Shown here in pieces: positions 54,683 through 63,314 of a DNA stretch of 64,000 bases. Position 1 is the first letter of the stretch, and the number at the start of each line of letters is the position of its first letter. The translations under genes and the position numbers were made by a program. The stretch is from Streptomyces sp. Ncost-T10-10d. Lineage in GTDB: Bacteria > Actinomycetota > Actinomycetes > Streptomycetales > Streptomycetaceae. A model generated the notes under the pieces. That model did no database searches. It saw only the letters and a program-made list of their open reading frames with translations, and was not told where the DNA came from. The DNA lies in contig NZ_FMDF01000179.1 of assembly GCF_900091955.1 (NCBI RefSeq), forward strand, positions 1 through 64,000. Reading direction: 5' to 3'.

Positions 54683-57165
54683 CTACTGCGGGCCGGGTCG
54701 CGTCGCCGCCGCGTCCCCCACACTCCCACCACCAGCAGGGCGAGCACCGCGCCCGCCCCCACCACCACGCCCGCCCGCAGGCCGGGTGGCCGGAACGAGC
54801 AGTCGACGGATGTGCCGTGGGCGGGGACCGGAGTGGAGACCAGGCCCAGATAGTTGTCGGCGGGCCGCCCCTGGCAGCTCCAGCCCGCGATCCGGGGCGC
54901 GGCGATCACGACCGTTCCGGTGCTGCCGGGCGGCAGTTCGGCCCGTATGCCGTCGACGGTGACATGGACGGCGGTCGCACCGGTGCGCTTCAGCCCGGCG
55001 ACCGCCGAGGCCAGCCGGGACCGGTCCAGGCAGCCGATCGCCTCGTGCGGCATGGTCCCGGCGCGTGCGGCGGTCAATGTGACCGTCACCGGTGTGCCCC
55101 CGCCCGCCTCGCCCAGGCGCTGTATCGGGGCGCGTCGGCGCGGCAGCTGCCCCCGGAACGGGATCTCCGGGCCGTTGCCGAGCCGTGCCGAGCCGAACAG
55201 GTCGGGCGCCCACAGATACGCCTCGGAGGCCGCCGGGCACCGGGCGGTCAGTGTGTACGTACCGCGCCCCACCCGGTAGTCGTACGCCCCCCGGTCCGCG
55301 GCCGCGCCACCCCCCGCCGCGCGCAGCACCGTCGGCGGCACCGTGTAGACCGTCGTACCGAGCAGCCGCTCCTGGTTCCGGAAGGGTGAACGGCCGTACG
55401 GCACCGGCGTGTCCGGTCCGCGCACCGTCACCAGCGGCGGCGCCTTCTCGCGGCTCACCGTCACCGGCCGTTCGTCGGGGGCGTTCCATCCCTGATGGGG
55501 ATCGCGCGGCATGTGCACCCGCGCGCCGACCGAGAAGACCGCGTCCGTGACGGGGTTGTCGAGACTTTGTACGGCCCGGCCGTTCGACGTCCACCCGTCG
55601 CCCAGCGCACGCAGGGTGCGGGTCAGCACATCGGGGGTGAGGCTGCTGTAGTACGCGGCGCCCTGCCCGCCCACCAGCAGCGGATCGTTCGCCGTGGTCT
55701 GTTCGCGGCCGGGGTCCGTGCGATAGCGCGGCCAGCCGTCGGCGCCCGCGACCGCCGCCGCCTGGGCCCGCTGCCGCTCGCCCCAGGGCGCGTAGTCGTC
55801 CAGCCGGTTCAGCCGCTGCCGGTCGGCGAAGGCGGTGGTCGCGGCGGCCTGCCCGGCCTGCGCGCCGACCAGCAGCACGGCGGCGACGACCGCGGATCTC
55901 CGGCTGCGGCCGACCAGCAGCAGCGCCCCGACCGCCGCCACCAGACCTGCCGCGAACAGCGGATACGTCCACGGCGTGACCAGGTCGCTGAAGCCGGCCC
56001 CGGCCCCGATCAGCAGCAGCACCGCGCCCCCGCCGACCAGCGCCCGCCACCCCGGCCAGTCGTACGAGACCGAGATCCAGGCGGCGATCACCACCAGCCC
56101 GGCCAGTACGAACGTCTGCCGGTACGGACTGCCGTTGGGCGTGGCGAAGGCGTGCCAGAGCAGATGCGTCGGCCCCCATTGCAGCGACAGCGTGACCCCG
56201 GCCACCAGCCCCGCCCACGCCCACCGCTCGCGCCGCGGTACGGACCGCTGGAAGGCCAGCGCACAGGCCAGGAGCAGGGTGCCCGTACCGAGGAAGAGCG
56301 CCGGGGTGAAGAAGCTGTACGTGGCGGGCAGCAGCCGGGCGAACACATCGGGCCAGTGGGCGGGCGCGAACGTCCGGTTCCAGCCCGGGTAGGCGTGCTT
56401 CGTCCCCAGGTAGACGGGGATCAGGACGGGCGCCGAGAGACCGATGCCCACCCCGGCCGTGGTGACCACCCGAACCAGCCCCCGGGCCACCGCCCGCCGG
56501 TCCTCCCGGTCCGTGAAGAGTCGCACCGCGAGCACCAGAGCGGCGCCGAGCGTCGCCATGTAGGCCGTGTAGAAGTTGGCCGCCCACATCAAAGCGACGA
56601 GCAGCGGCGCGGCGATCCGGTGCCGCCCCGTCCGGGCCCACTCCCCGGCCAGGCAGAGCAGCGGCAGTGCGACCAGGCCGTCCAGCCACATCGGGTTGTA
56701 CGACGCCTCGGCGACCGACCAGCCGCACAGCGCGTACGAAGCACCGAGCACCCCCGCCGCCCACCAGCGCCCGCCGCGCAGCGTCAGCAGCAGCAGGGCC
56801 ATCAGAGCCGCGGCCGACGCCATCTTCAGGACCGTCACCACATAGACCGCGAGGTCCATCCGGTCGCGCGGGAAGACCCCGACGAGCAGGGCGAACGGGC
56901 TGGTCAGATAGGTGCCCAGATCCGGCAGGAAGCTGGTCCCGTACCCGGACGACCAGTTGAGCAGCACCCCGCCGTCGGCGTTCCCGTGCAGCAGGTCCCA
57001 CAGCCGGGCGTGGAACGGCACGAACTGATTGCCCAGGTCGTTGATGTTGCGCGTGTGCGGCCCGAACGGAAAGCTGCGCGCCACGGCGTCACCCGCGCAG
57101 ACGGAGCTCACGGTGAGCAGCGCGGCGAGCGAGCCCGCCCACAGGCGGGGACGGAAGATCGGCAT
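54679..57165 (-). CDS. YfhO-family membrane protein (GT-C-like)
   Basis: The 828-residue protein has an N-terminal helix, an external loop with FHARLWDLLHGNADGGVLLNW, about 12 membrane helices to residue 430 and a large external C-terminal domain ending in one more helix and RRRRDP. This is the YfhO layout. Some members add sugars to lipoteichoic or wall polymers together with a GtrB-like enzyme that makes the lipid-linked sugar. A GT2 (GtrB/DPM1-like) gene and a GtrA gene lie divergently next door at 57289-58652, which supports a three-part surface glycosylation system. Confidence 0.8.
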   Translation of the reverse strand: MPIFRPRLWAGSLAALLTVSSVCAGDAVARSFPFGPHTRNINDLGNQFVPFHARLWDLLHGNADGGVLLNWSSGYGTSFLPDLGTYLTSPFALLVGVFPRDRMDLAVYVVTVLKMASAAALMALLLLTLRGGRWWAAGVLGASYALCGWSVAEASYNPMWLDGLVALPLLCLAGEWARTGRHRIAAPLLVALMWAANFYTAYMATLGAALVLAVRLFTDREDRRAVARGLVRVVTTAGVGIGLSAPVLIPVYLGTKHAYPGWNRTFAPAHWPDVFARLLPATYSFFTPALFLGTGTLLLACALAFQRSVPRRERWAWAGLVAGVTLSLQWGPTHLLWHAFATPNGSPYRQTFVLAGLVVIAAWISVSYDWPGWRALVGGGAVLLLIGAGAGFSDLVTPWTYPLFAAGLVAAVGALLLVGRSRRSAVVAAVLLVGAQAGQAAATTAFADRQRLNRLDDYAPWGERQRAQAAAVAGADGWPRYRTDPGREQTTANDPLLVGGQGAAYYSSLTPDVLTRTLRALGDGWTSNGRAVQSLDNPVTDAVFSVGARVHMPRDPHQGWNAPDERPVTVSREKAPPLVTVRGPDTPVPYGRSPFRNQERLLGTTVYTVPPTVLRAAGGGAAADRGAYDYRVGRGTYTLTARCPAASEAYLWAPDLFGSARLGNGPEIPFRGQLPRRRAPIQRLGEAGGGTPVTVTLTAARAGTMPHEAIGCLDRSRLASAVAGLKRTGATAVHVTVDGIRAELPPGSTGTVVIAAPRIAGWSCQGRPADNYLGLVSTPVPAHGTSVDCSFRPPGLRAGVVVGAGAVLALLVVGVWGTRRRRDPARSS

Positions 57166-57288
57166 ACGCAGGAATATGCCGGCCTCGAACGCCTAACTCC
57201 GTGCCGAAATAGGGCAGTTCACGCGATGGACGCTCATCGGCCATATGGAGCACCGGGTTCCGACACGTGGACGGGTTGATGTGCATCC

Positions 57289-58254
57289 GTGCTGATCTCG
57301 CTGGTGGTGCCTTGTTTCAACGAGGAAGAGATTCTCGAACGCTTCCACGAACGCGTCACGGACGAAATGACCAGGCTGGGGCATGAATTCCAGCTGGTCT
57401 ACGTCGACGACGGCAGCGCGGACCGGACCCTGGTGATCCTCCAGGAGCTGGCCGCCGCCGATGCGCGGGCCCGCTATGTCTCCTTCAGCCGAAACTTCGG
57501 CAAGGAGGCCGCCATGCTGGCCGGCCTCCAGCACGCCGAGGGTGACGCGGTGGTCATCATGGACGCCGACCTCCAGCACCCGCCGGAGCTCGTGGGCCGG
57601 ATGATCCAGGAGCACGAGGACGGCTACGACCAGGTGATCGCCCGCCGCACGCGCAAGGGCGACCGCGTCACCCGCACCGTCAGCGCCCGCGCCTACTACT
57701 GGCTGATCAACCACCTGGTGGACGTGGAACTGGTCGACGGAGTCGGTGACTTCAGGCTGCTGTCCCGGCGTACCGTCGACGCCGTCCTCGAACTCACCGA
57801 GTACAACCGGTTCTCCAAAGGACTGTTCGCCTGGGTCGGATTCCGGACGACGACCTTCGCCTACGAGAATGCCGTCCGTGAGCAGGGCAGCTCCGCCCGG
57901 ACCTTCGGGAAGCTTCTCAACTATGGACTCGACGGACTGCTTTCGTTCAACAACAAGCCACTGCGCGCCGCGTTGTACCTGGGCATGGTGCTGATGTCGG
58001 TCGCCTTCGCCTATGCCGCCTGGATCGTCGGATTCGCCCTGGTGAAAGGAGTGGACACGCCCGGCTATGTCACGCTCATCGTTGTGGTCACGGCCCTTGC
58101 CGGGGTACAGATGGTGATAGTGGGGGTGGTCGGTGAGTACGTCGGCCGCATCTATTACGAGGTGAAGCGGCGCCCGCACTTTCTGCTGAAGGCCACGAAC
58201 ACCCGGGCGGCGCCGCACTCGATACGGGAGCCCGAGGAGTTCGTACGCCGATGA
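57289..58254 (+). CDS. Family 2 glycosyltransferase, GtrB/dolichol-phosphate mannosyltransferase type
   Basis: The 321-residue protein has a GT-A fold with VVPCFNEEE, YVDDGSADRT and the metal-binding DADLQHPPE, followed by SRNFGKEAAMLAGLQHAEG-type blocks and two C-terminal membrane helices (about 230-290). Enzymes of this group load a sugar from a nucleotide donor onto polyprenyl phosphate. The GTG at 57289 begins the fold directly. It overlaps the GtrA gene as ATGA. Confidence 0.88.
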   Translation: MLISLVVPCFNEEEILERFHERVTDEMTRLGHEFQLVYVDDGSADRTLVILQELAAADARARYVSFSRNFGKEAAMLAGLQHAEGDAVVIMDADLQHPPELVGRMIQEHEDGYDQVIARRTRKGDRVTRTVSARAYYWLINHLVDVELVDGVGDFRLLSRRTVDAVLELTEYNRFSKGLFAWVGFRTTTFAYENAVREQGSSARTFGKLLNYGLDGLLSFNNKPLRAALYLGMVLMSVAFAYAAWIVGFALVKGVDTPGYVTLIVVVTALAGVQMVIVGVVGEYVGRIYYEVKRRPHFLLKATNTRAAPHSIREPEEFVRR

Positions 58255-58652
58255 CGGTCAAGGCACAGATGGCCCGATTCGCCCTCGTGGGAGTCGTGAA
58301 CACCGGCACGTACTACGGCTGCTACCTCGTCCTGCTGACCTGGCTGCCGTACATCGCCGCCCATGTGGTCGCTTTTGCGCTGAGCATGACCGGCTCCTTC
58401 TTCCTGAACTCCTGCTTCACCTACCGGACCCGTCCGACCTGGCGGAAGTTCCTGCTTTTCCCGCTCACCAACGCCGCCAACTTCGTCATCACGACCGGCG
58501 GTGTCTATCTGCTGGTCGATCTCGCCGGGTTCAGCAGCCGGTACGCGCCGCTGGTCGCGGCCGCGGCGGCCATCCCGATCACTTTCGTCGTCTCGCGCAC
58601 GATCATGCTGCGCCCGGACAGCAAGGCCCCGGCGGCCGAACGCATGTCCTGA
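58251..58652 (+). CDS. GtrA-family membrane protein (polyprenyl-sugar flippase-like)
   Basis: The 133-residue protein has four membrane helices and GtrA features (RFALVGVVNTGTYYG at the start, SFFLNSCFTYRT in the middle and PITFVVSRTIML near the end). GtrA proteins are thought to flip undecaprenyl-phosphate-linked sugar across the membrane. The coupling with GT2 and the neighbouring YfhO gene support a common pathway. Confidence 0.87.
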   Translation: MTVKAQMARFALVGVVNTGTYYGCYLVLLTWLPYIAAHVVAFALSMTGSFFLNSCFTYRTRPTWRKFLLFPLTNAANFVITTGGVYLLVDLAGFSSRYAPLVAAAAAIPITFVVSRTIMLRPDSKAPAAERMS

Positions 58653-58800
58653 GCGCCGTCGGGCACCCCTGAGCGGGCCCATATCCCCAACTCCTTCCGA
58701 ATCGTTGGTCGAACCAGTGGCCCCAGCCACATCCACTGCCTAACATCGATCACCGCAAGGTCTTGTGCACTGATGCACAAACTCTCCCCGGGAGGTTCCT

Positions 58801-59457
58801 TTGCACCGCCGCCGTCGCACCGCGCTCACCGTCTCCGCCGTCCTGCTCGCCGGAGCCCCACTCCTGACCGCCTGCGGCGGCCAGGCCCACCCGGGCGCCG
58901 CGGCCCTCGTCGGCGGGGACCGGATCGAGGTGTCCACGCTGCAGGGCCAGGTGGCGGCTGTACGCGAGGCCCAGCGCGATTCGAAGGACGCGTCCCAGCT
59001 CATCGACAAATCCGGGCAGCTCAGCCGGGCCAAGCTGCACGGCATGATCTTCGACCGGGTCCTGGACCGGGCCGCGCAGGACGCGGGTGTGACCGTCAGC
59101 CGCAACGAGATCCAGCAGATGCGGAAGGCGGCGGCCGCCCAGTCCGGCGGAGAGGCGCAGCTGCGGACGGCGATGCTCCAGCAGAGCTGGGTCGCCCCCG
59201 GCCAGATCGACGCCGTCCTGCGCGAGCAGGTCCAGCTGACGAAGCTGGCCCAGGCACTCGGCGCCGACCTGCAGCAGCCCGAGGGGCAGAAGGCCGTCGG
59301 CGATGCGCTCAGCAAGGCGTCCAAGGCGCTGAAGGTCGACGTCAATCCGCGCTACGGCGCCTGGGACAACAAGCAGACCCAGCTCGCCAACTACAAGGCC
59401 CCCTGGATCGCCCAGGTCACCAAGCCCGCAGAGACGGGCGACGGGTCCGGCGCCTAG
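58801..59457 (+). CDS. SurA N-terminal-like lipoprotein
   Basis: The 218-residue protein has a lipoprotein signal with lipobox LLTAC at residues 20-24 and then a helical domain like the N-terminal chaperone part of SurA/PrsA-type proteins (GGDRIEVSTLQGQVAAVREAQ, LHGMIFDRVLDRAAQDAGVTVSRNEI). There is no parvulin domain. The TTG start at 58801 is supported by GGGAGG 6 bp upstream. It probably helps fold exported proteins. MazG follows after 47 bp. Confidence 0.8.
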   Translation: MHRRRRTALTVSAVLLAGAPLLTACGGQAHPGAAALVGGDRIEVSTLQGQVAAVREAQRDSKDASQLIDKSGQLSRAKLHGMIFDRVLDRAAQDAGVTVSRNEIQQMRKAAAAQSGGEAQLRTAMLQQSWVAPGQIDAVLREQVQLTKLAQALGADLQQPEGQKAVGDALSKASKALKVDVNPRYGAWDNKQTQLANYKAPWIAQVTKPAETGDGSGA

Positions 59458-59504
59458 AAGACCGTGGGAAACGGCAGCCGGACCGACCGAGGTAGATTCG
59501 AACG

Positions 59505-60467
59505 GTGAACGCTGAAGACCCCGGCCGTATCGTCCTGCTCACCGCCAGCCACCGCGTCGCGCCGGGACTTCTGTCCTGGCCCGCCTGGCGGACGCTGCAC
59601 GCCGCCGACCGGGTGCTCTGCGCCGAGCAGGACCACCCGCAGCTGCCGTATCTGCGCGAGGCGGGAGTCGGCGTCGAGCATTGCGCGCCCACCGCGCAGG
59701 AGCTCGTCGACGCCTGTGCGGGCGGCCGGAGCGTCGTCGTCCTCACGGGCGGCGAGGGCAGCGGACCGCTGACCGACGGGCTGGCCCGGCTGGCCGGTTC
59801 GGGCCGGGTACAGATGCCGGACCTGGAGCTGCTGCCCGGTTCGTACGATCTGCCGGGCGCCCGCCTCCTCGATCTGGTCCAGGTCATGGACCGGATCCGG
59901 GTCGAATGCCCCTGGACCTCGCAGAAGACCCACAAGGGACTCGCCAAGTACGCCATCGAGGAGGCGTACGAACTCGTCGAGGCGATCGAGGACGGCGACC
60001 GCGACGAGCTGCGCGAGGAGCTCGGGGACGTACTCCTGCAGGTCGTCTTCCACGCCCGGATCGCCGAGGAGGCCGAGGACGAGCCGTTCTCCGTCGACGA
60101 CGTGGCCGCGACCCTCGTCGAGAAGCTGATCCACCGCCACCCGCACGTCTTCGGCGACGAGACCGCCGAGACGCCGGAGGACGTACACGCCCACTGGCTG
60201 CGGACCAAGGCCATCGAGAAACAGCGCGACTCGGTCACCGACGGAGTCCCGCTCGGCCAGCCCGGACTGGCGCTCGCGGCGAAACTGGCCGGCCGGGTCC
60301 GTACCGCAGGACTCGATGTGGCGCTCCCCACGGGCGACGGCATCGGTTACGAGCTCCTCGCCCTCGCCGTACGCGCCGAACAGGACGGTGTCGACCCCGA
60401 AGCCGCACTGCGGGCCGCGGGCCGCGCCTACCGGGACGCCATCCGGGCGGCGGAGGGCAACGGATAA
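59505..60467 (+). CDS. mazG: MazG family nucleoside triphosphate pyrophosphohydrolase
   Basis: The 320-residue protein has a C-terminal MazG domain at about 125-235: CPWTSQKTHKGLAKYAIEEAYELVEAI, then EELGDVLLQVVFHA, which are the metal-binding helices. The N-terminal 120 residues resemble a degenerate tetrapyrrole methylase-like domain (ASHRVAPGLLSWP through DLELLPGSYD), as in YabN-type fusions; this part is less certain. It hydrolyses NTPs or dNTPs to the monophosphate. The P450 gene starts 9 bp after its stop. Confidence 0.88.
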   Translation: MNAEDPGRIVLLTASHRVAPGLLSWPAWRTLHAADRVLCAEQDHPQLPYLREAGVGVEHCAPTAQELVDACAGGRSVVVLTGGEGSGPLTDGLARLAGSGRVQMPDLELLPGSYDLPGARLLDLVQVMDRIRVECPWTSQKTHKGLAKYAIEEAYELVEAIEDGDRDELREELGDVLLQVVFHARIAEEAEDEPFSVDDVAATLVEKLIHRHPHVFGDETAETPEDVHAHWLRTKAIEKQRDSVTDGVPLGQPGLALAAKLAGRVRTAGLDVALPTGDGIGYELLALAVRAEQDGVDPEAALRAAGRAYRDAIRAAEGNG

Positions 60468-60476
60468 CGTCGGGGG

Positions 60477-61790
60477 GTGAACCACAGCCCCGCCGACCGC
60501 CCAGCCGATCAGCCCGCAGCCTGCCCCGCCGACGCCCCCGAACTCTTCACCTGGGAGTTCGCGACCGACCCGTACCCGGCCTACGCCTGGCTGCGCGAGC
60601 ACAGTCCCGTGCACCGGACCGCGCTGCCCAGCGGTGTCGAGGCCTGGCTCGTGACCCGGTACACGGACGCCCGGCAGGCGCTCGCCGACACCCGGCTCTC
60701 CAAGAACCCGGCGCACCACGCCGAGCCGGCGCACGCCAAGGGGAAGACGGGCATCCCGGGCGAGCGCAAGGCGGAGCTGATGACGCACCTGCTGAACATC
60801 GACCCGCCCGACCACACCCGGCTGCGCCGCCTCGTCTCCAAGGCGTTCACTCCGCGCCGGGTCGCCGAGTTCGCGCCGCGGGTACAGGAACTGACGGACC
60901 GCCTCATCGACCGCTTCATCGCGGAGGGGAAGGCGGACCTCATCCACGATTTCGCGTTCCCGCTGCCCATCTACGCGATCTGTGATCTGCTCGGCGTCCC
61001 GCGCGAGGACCAGGACGACTTCCGGGACTGGGCGGGCATGATGATCCGCCACGGCGGCGGCCCGCGCGGCGGGGTGGCCAGGTCGGTGAAGAAGATGCGC
61101 GGCTATCTCGCCGAACTGATCCACCGCAAGCGGGAGAACCCGGGGGACGACCTGATCTCGGGGCTGATCCGGGCCAGCGACCACGGCGAGCACCTCACCG
61201 AGAACGAGGCCGCGGCCATGGCCTTCATTCTGCTCTTCGCCGGGTTCGAGACGACGGTCAACCTCATCGGCAACGGGGTGTACGCACTGCTGCGCAACCC
61301 CGCGCAGCGCGAGCGGCTGCAGCACTCCCTCGACGCGGGGGAGACCGGTCTGTTGGAGACCGGGATCGAGGAACTGCTGCGGTACGACGGCCCGGTGGAG
61401 CTGGCGACCTGGCGGTTCGCCACCGAGCCGCTGACGCTCGGCGGACAGGACATCGCGGCCGGCGACCCCGTACTCGTCGTACTCGCCGCAGCCGACCGCG
61501 ACCCGGAGCGCTTCGAGGACCCCGACACGCTCGACCTCGCTCGGCGTGACAATCAGCACCTCGGATACGGGCACGGCATCCACTACTGCCTGGGAGCACC
61601 ACTCGCCCGGCTGGAGGGACAGACCGCGCTCGCGACGCTTCTGAGGCGCCTTCCGGATCTGCGACTTGCGGTGGAACCTACCGATTTGCGATGGCGTGGC
61701 GGGCTCATCATGCGTGGACTGCGCAGTCTGCCCGTGGAGTTCACGCCGAGGCCCGTTCCGACGCAAGGTGACACTCTGTCAACTCTGTGA
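60477..61790 (+). CDS. Cytochrome P450, CYP107-like
   Basis: The 437-residue protein has the I-helix oxygen-binding motif FAGFETTVN, the ExxR motif in EELLRYDG, and the haem loop GYGHGIHYCLGAPLAR with the axial cysteine near residue 371. The position between mazG and two rpf genes matches S. coelicolor CYP107U1 (SCO3099) from memory. That enzyme has been linked to sporulation and its natural substrate is not clear. GGGGGG precedes the GTG. The gene is closely coupled to mazG. Confidence 0.9.
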   Translation: MNHSPADRPADQPAACPADAPELFTWEFATDPYPAYAWLREHSPVHRTALPSGVEAWLVTRYTDARQALADTRLSKNPAHHAEPAHAKGKTGIPGERKAELMTHLLNIDPPDHTRLRRLVSKAFTPRRVAEFAPRVQELTDRLIDRFIAEGKADLIHDFAFPLPIYAICDLLGVPREDQDDFRDWAGMMIRHGGGPRGGVARSVKKMRGYLAELIHRKRENPGDDLISGLIRASDHGEHLTENEAAAMAFILLFAGFETTVNLIGNGVYALLRNPAQRERLQHSLDAGETGLLETGIEELLRYDGPVELATWRFATEPLTLGGQDIAAGDPVLVVLAAADRDPERFEDPDTLDLARRDNQHLGYGHGIHYCLGAPLARLEGQTALATLLRRLPDLRLAVEPTDLRWRGGLIMRGLRSLPVEFTPRPVPTQGDTLSTL

Positions 61791-61895
61791 CTTTCACGTG
61801 ATCTGCGCTGCATCGACTTGTGACACGCGTTCGAGTCCCGCTAGGTTCACCGTTCGACTCACCAGTCACTCGTCAGTCACACGGAAGGCAACCCC

Positions 61896-62840
61896 ATGGG
61901 CTCCGCGAACGGCAGACACCGTCGCCCTCGTCAGGCACCCGCCATCGTCGTCGCCGCGGGCGTGACCGGATCGGCCATCGCCATCCCGCTGCTGGGCGCG
62001 GCCGGTGCGCACGCGGCCGACGCCACGACCTGGGACCGGGTGGCCGAGTGCGAGAGCGGCGGCATGTGGAGCGCCGACCTCGGCAACGGCTTCTACGGCG
62101 GTCTGCAGTTCTCGCAGGAGACCTGGAAGGCGTATGGCGGTGAGGCGTACGCCCCGCGTGCGGACCTCGCCAGCCGCGCGCAGCAGATAGCCGTGGCCCA
62201 GAAGGTCCTGGACGACAAGGGCCCGCAGGCATGGCCCAGCTGTGCGGTCATCTCCGGCCTCGCGGTGGACGGGGCGCTGCCGGGTGTCGACCCGGGGTCC
62301 GCGCCCTCCTCCGCGCCGACGCAGAGCGCGAAGGCGGCTGATGGTGCGTCGGCGGCCCCGTCCGGCGACGCCACGCCGTCGGACAGCGCCTCGGGCGGTA
62401 AGGGCCGCTCGAAGGGCTCGAGCGGCGCCGACAAGCCGGCGGGCAAGGCCAAGGCGCCCGCGAAGCCTTCGGCCGCCGAGGCGGCCACTCCGTCCTCCCA
62501 GGTGCCCGATTCACCCGGCTCATCCGATTCGTCCAGAGGTGTTGGCGGCAAGCATCGCGGCGCGCCGGCCCCCGAAGCGAGTCGGGGCGTCAACGGTGAC
62601 GACCGCGAGTCGGGCCGCCATGCCTCCCGCGGTGACGCCGGCGCGCGCGACGCGGGCGCTGCGGCCGTCGACGGTACGTACACCGTGCATCCCGGCGACA
62701 GTCTCTGGGCGATTGCTGACGCACAGAAGGTTTCCGGTGGCTGGCCCGCACTCTATGAGGCCAACAAGGATGCCGTCGGCTCCGACCCGGACCTCATCCT
62801 CCCTGGCCAGAGCCTCGATCTCGATGTGAAGGCCGAGTGA
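61896..62840 (+). CDS. rpfC: Resuscitation-promoting factor-like muralytic protein with LysM (RpfC-like)
   Basis: The 314-residue protein has a signal peptide (to about residue 40, GAAGAHA), an Rpf transglycosylase domain (TTWDRVAECESGGMWSADLG, GLQFSQETWKAYGG), a long Ala/Ser/Lys linker (120-255) and a C-terminal LysM (TVHPGDSLWAIADAQKVSGG). The Glu in AECESGG is the catalytic residue. Rpf enzymes cut peptidoglycan and promote spore germination. GGAAGG lies upstream of the ATG. The symbol follows my recollection of the S. coelicolor order SCO3098-SCO3097. Confidence 0.85.
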   Translation: MGSANGRHRRPRQAPAIVVAAGVTGSAIAIPLLGAAGAHAADATTWDRVAECESGGMWSADLGNGFYGGLQFSQETWKAYGGEAYAPRADLASRAQQIAVAQKVLDDKGPQAWPSCAVISGLAVDGALPGVDPGSAPSSAPTQSAKAADGASAAPSGDATPSDSASGGKGRSKGSSGADKPAGKAKAPAKPSAAEAATPSSQVPDSPGSSDSSRGVGGKHRGAPAPEASRGVNGDDRESGRHASRGDAGARDAGAAAVDGTYTVHPGDSLWAIADAQKVSGGWPALYEANKDAVGSDPDLILPGQSLDLDVKAE

Positions 62841-62889
62841 GAGCGGTCTGAAAATCGTTTAGAACAGCCTCAAAAACTGGGGTAGTTCG

Positions 62890-62937
62890 GAGACCTATGT
62901 CCGCTTATGTGTAAGTGAGACATGGGTCTCTTTGTGT
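62890..62937 (+). terminator. Intrinsic terminator with U-tract after rpfC
   Basis: GAGACCTATGTC (62890-62901) pairs with GACATGGGTCTC (62919-62930) with one G-T pair. The loop itself contains CTTA-TGTG-TAAG, and TTTGTGT follows. It separates the two rpf genes. Confidence 0.85.
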
Positions 62938-63104
62938 CAACTGGCATGTCACGTCCGGGTGACCCTTCCGCACCGCTCCCACCTGCGAAAACGACGGTTC
63001 CTCAGATGCAAGTAGAGGAAGATTGTCCGATGTGTCCTTCTTTGAATGTGAGGGTTGCGTATGTTTACGGTCGGAACCGCTCGCACCGCGGGCCCCGTCG
63101 ACCG

Positions 63105-63298
63105 TCACGCCGAATCCTGCCGTCGGTCGAAGGGAACAGACGCGTAAAGCGCCGTAGGCAGGAGCGGGGGACCCAGGTAAGCGCCGGGCCCGATCGTCGA
63201 AAGACGCATCAGGACCGGCTTGGGGTGAAGTCGCGTGCTAGGACGTGCGACCGGGCAACTCACTTGGCCCGAACCCGACAGCTCACCTCGTAGGCGTC
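63105..63298 (+). ncRNA. c-di-AMP (ydaO/yuaA-type) riboswitch in the rpfA leader
   Basis: Conserved blocks of the ydaO aptamer are present in order: CGCCGAATCCTG at 63108, GAGCGGGGGACCCA at 63162-63175, GGGGTGAAG at 63222-63230, GGGCAACTC at 63253, GCCCGAA at 63267 and CAGCTCACCTCGTAGGCG ending at 63296. The outer stem pairs CGCC (63108-63111) with GGCG (63293-63296). This riboswitch class binds c-di-AMP, and an rpfA riboswitch is known in S. coelicolor. Only 18 bp separate it from the start codon. Confidence 0.92.
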
Positions 63299-63310
63299 GG
63301 TGAGGAGAAG
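63282..63310 (+). promoter_or_regulatory. Alternative hairpin overlapping the rpfA ribosome-binding site
   Basis: CTCACC (63282-63287), part of the conserved aptamer 3' strand, can pair with GGTGAG (63299-63304), which overlaps the ribosome site GGTGAGGAG. The pairing competes with the aptamer fold, so it could couple ligand binding to translation. The direction of control cannot be read from sequence alone. Confidence 0.45.
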
Positions 63311-63314
63311 TTCC

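Noticed and set aside
61829..61850. tRNA T-loop-like GTTCGAGTCCC upstream of rpfC
   Set aside because: No acceptor, D or anticodon arms can be formed around it and no CCA-like end follows; chance similarity.
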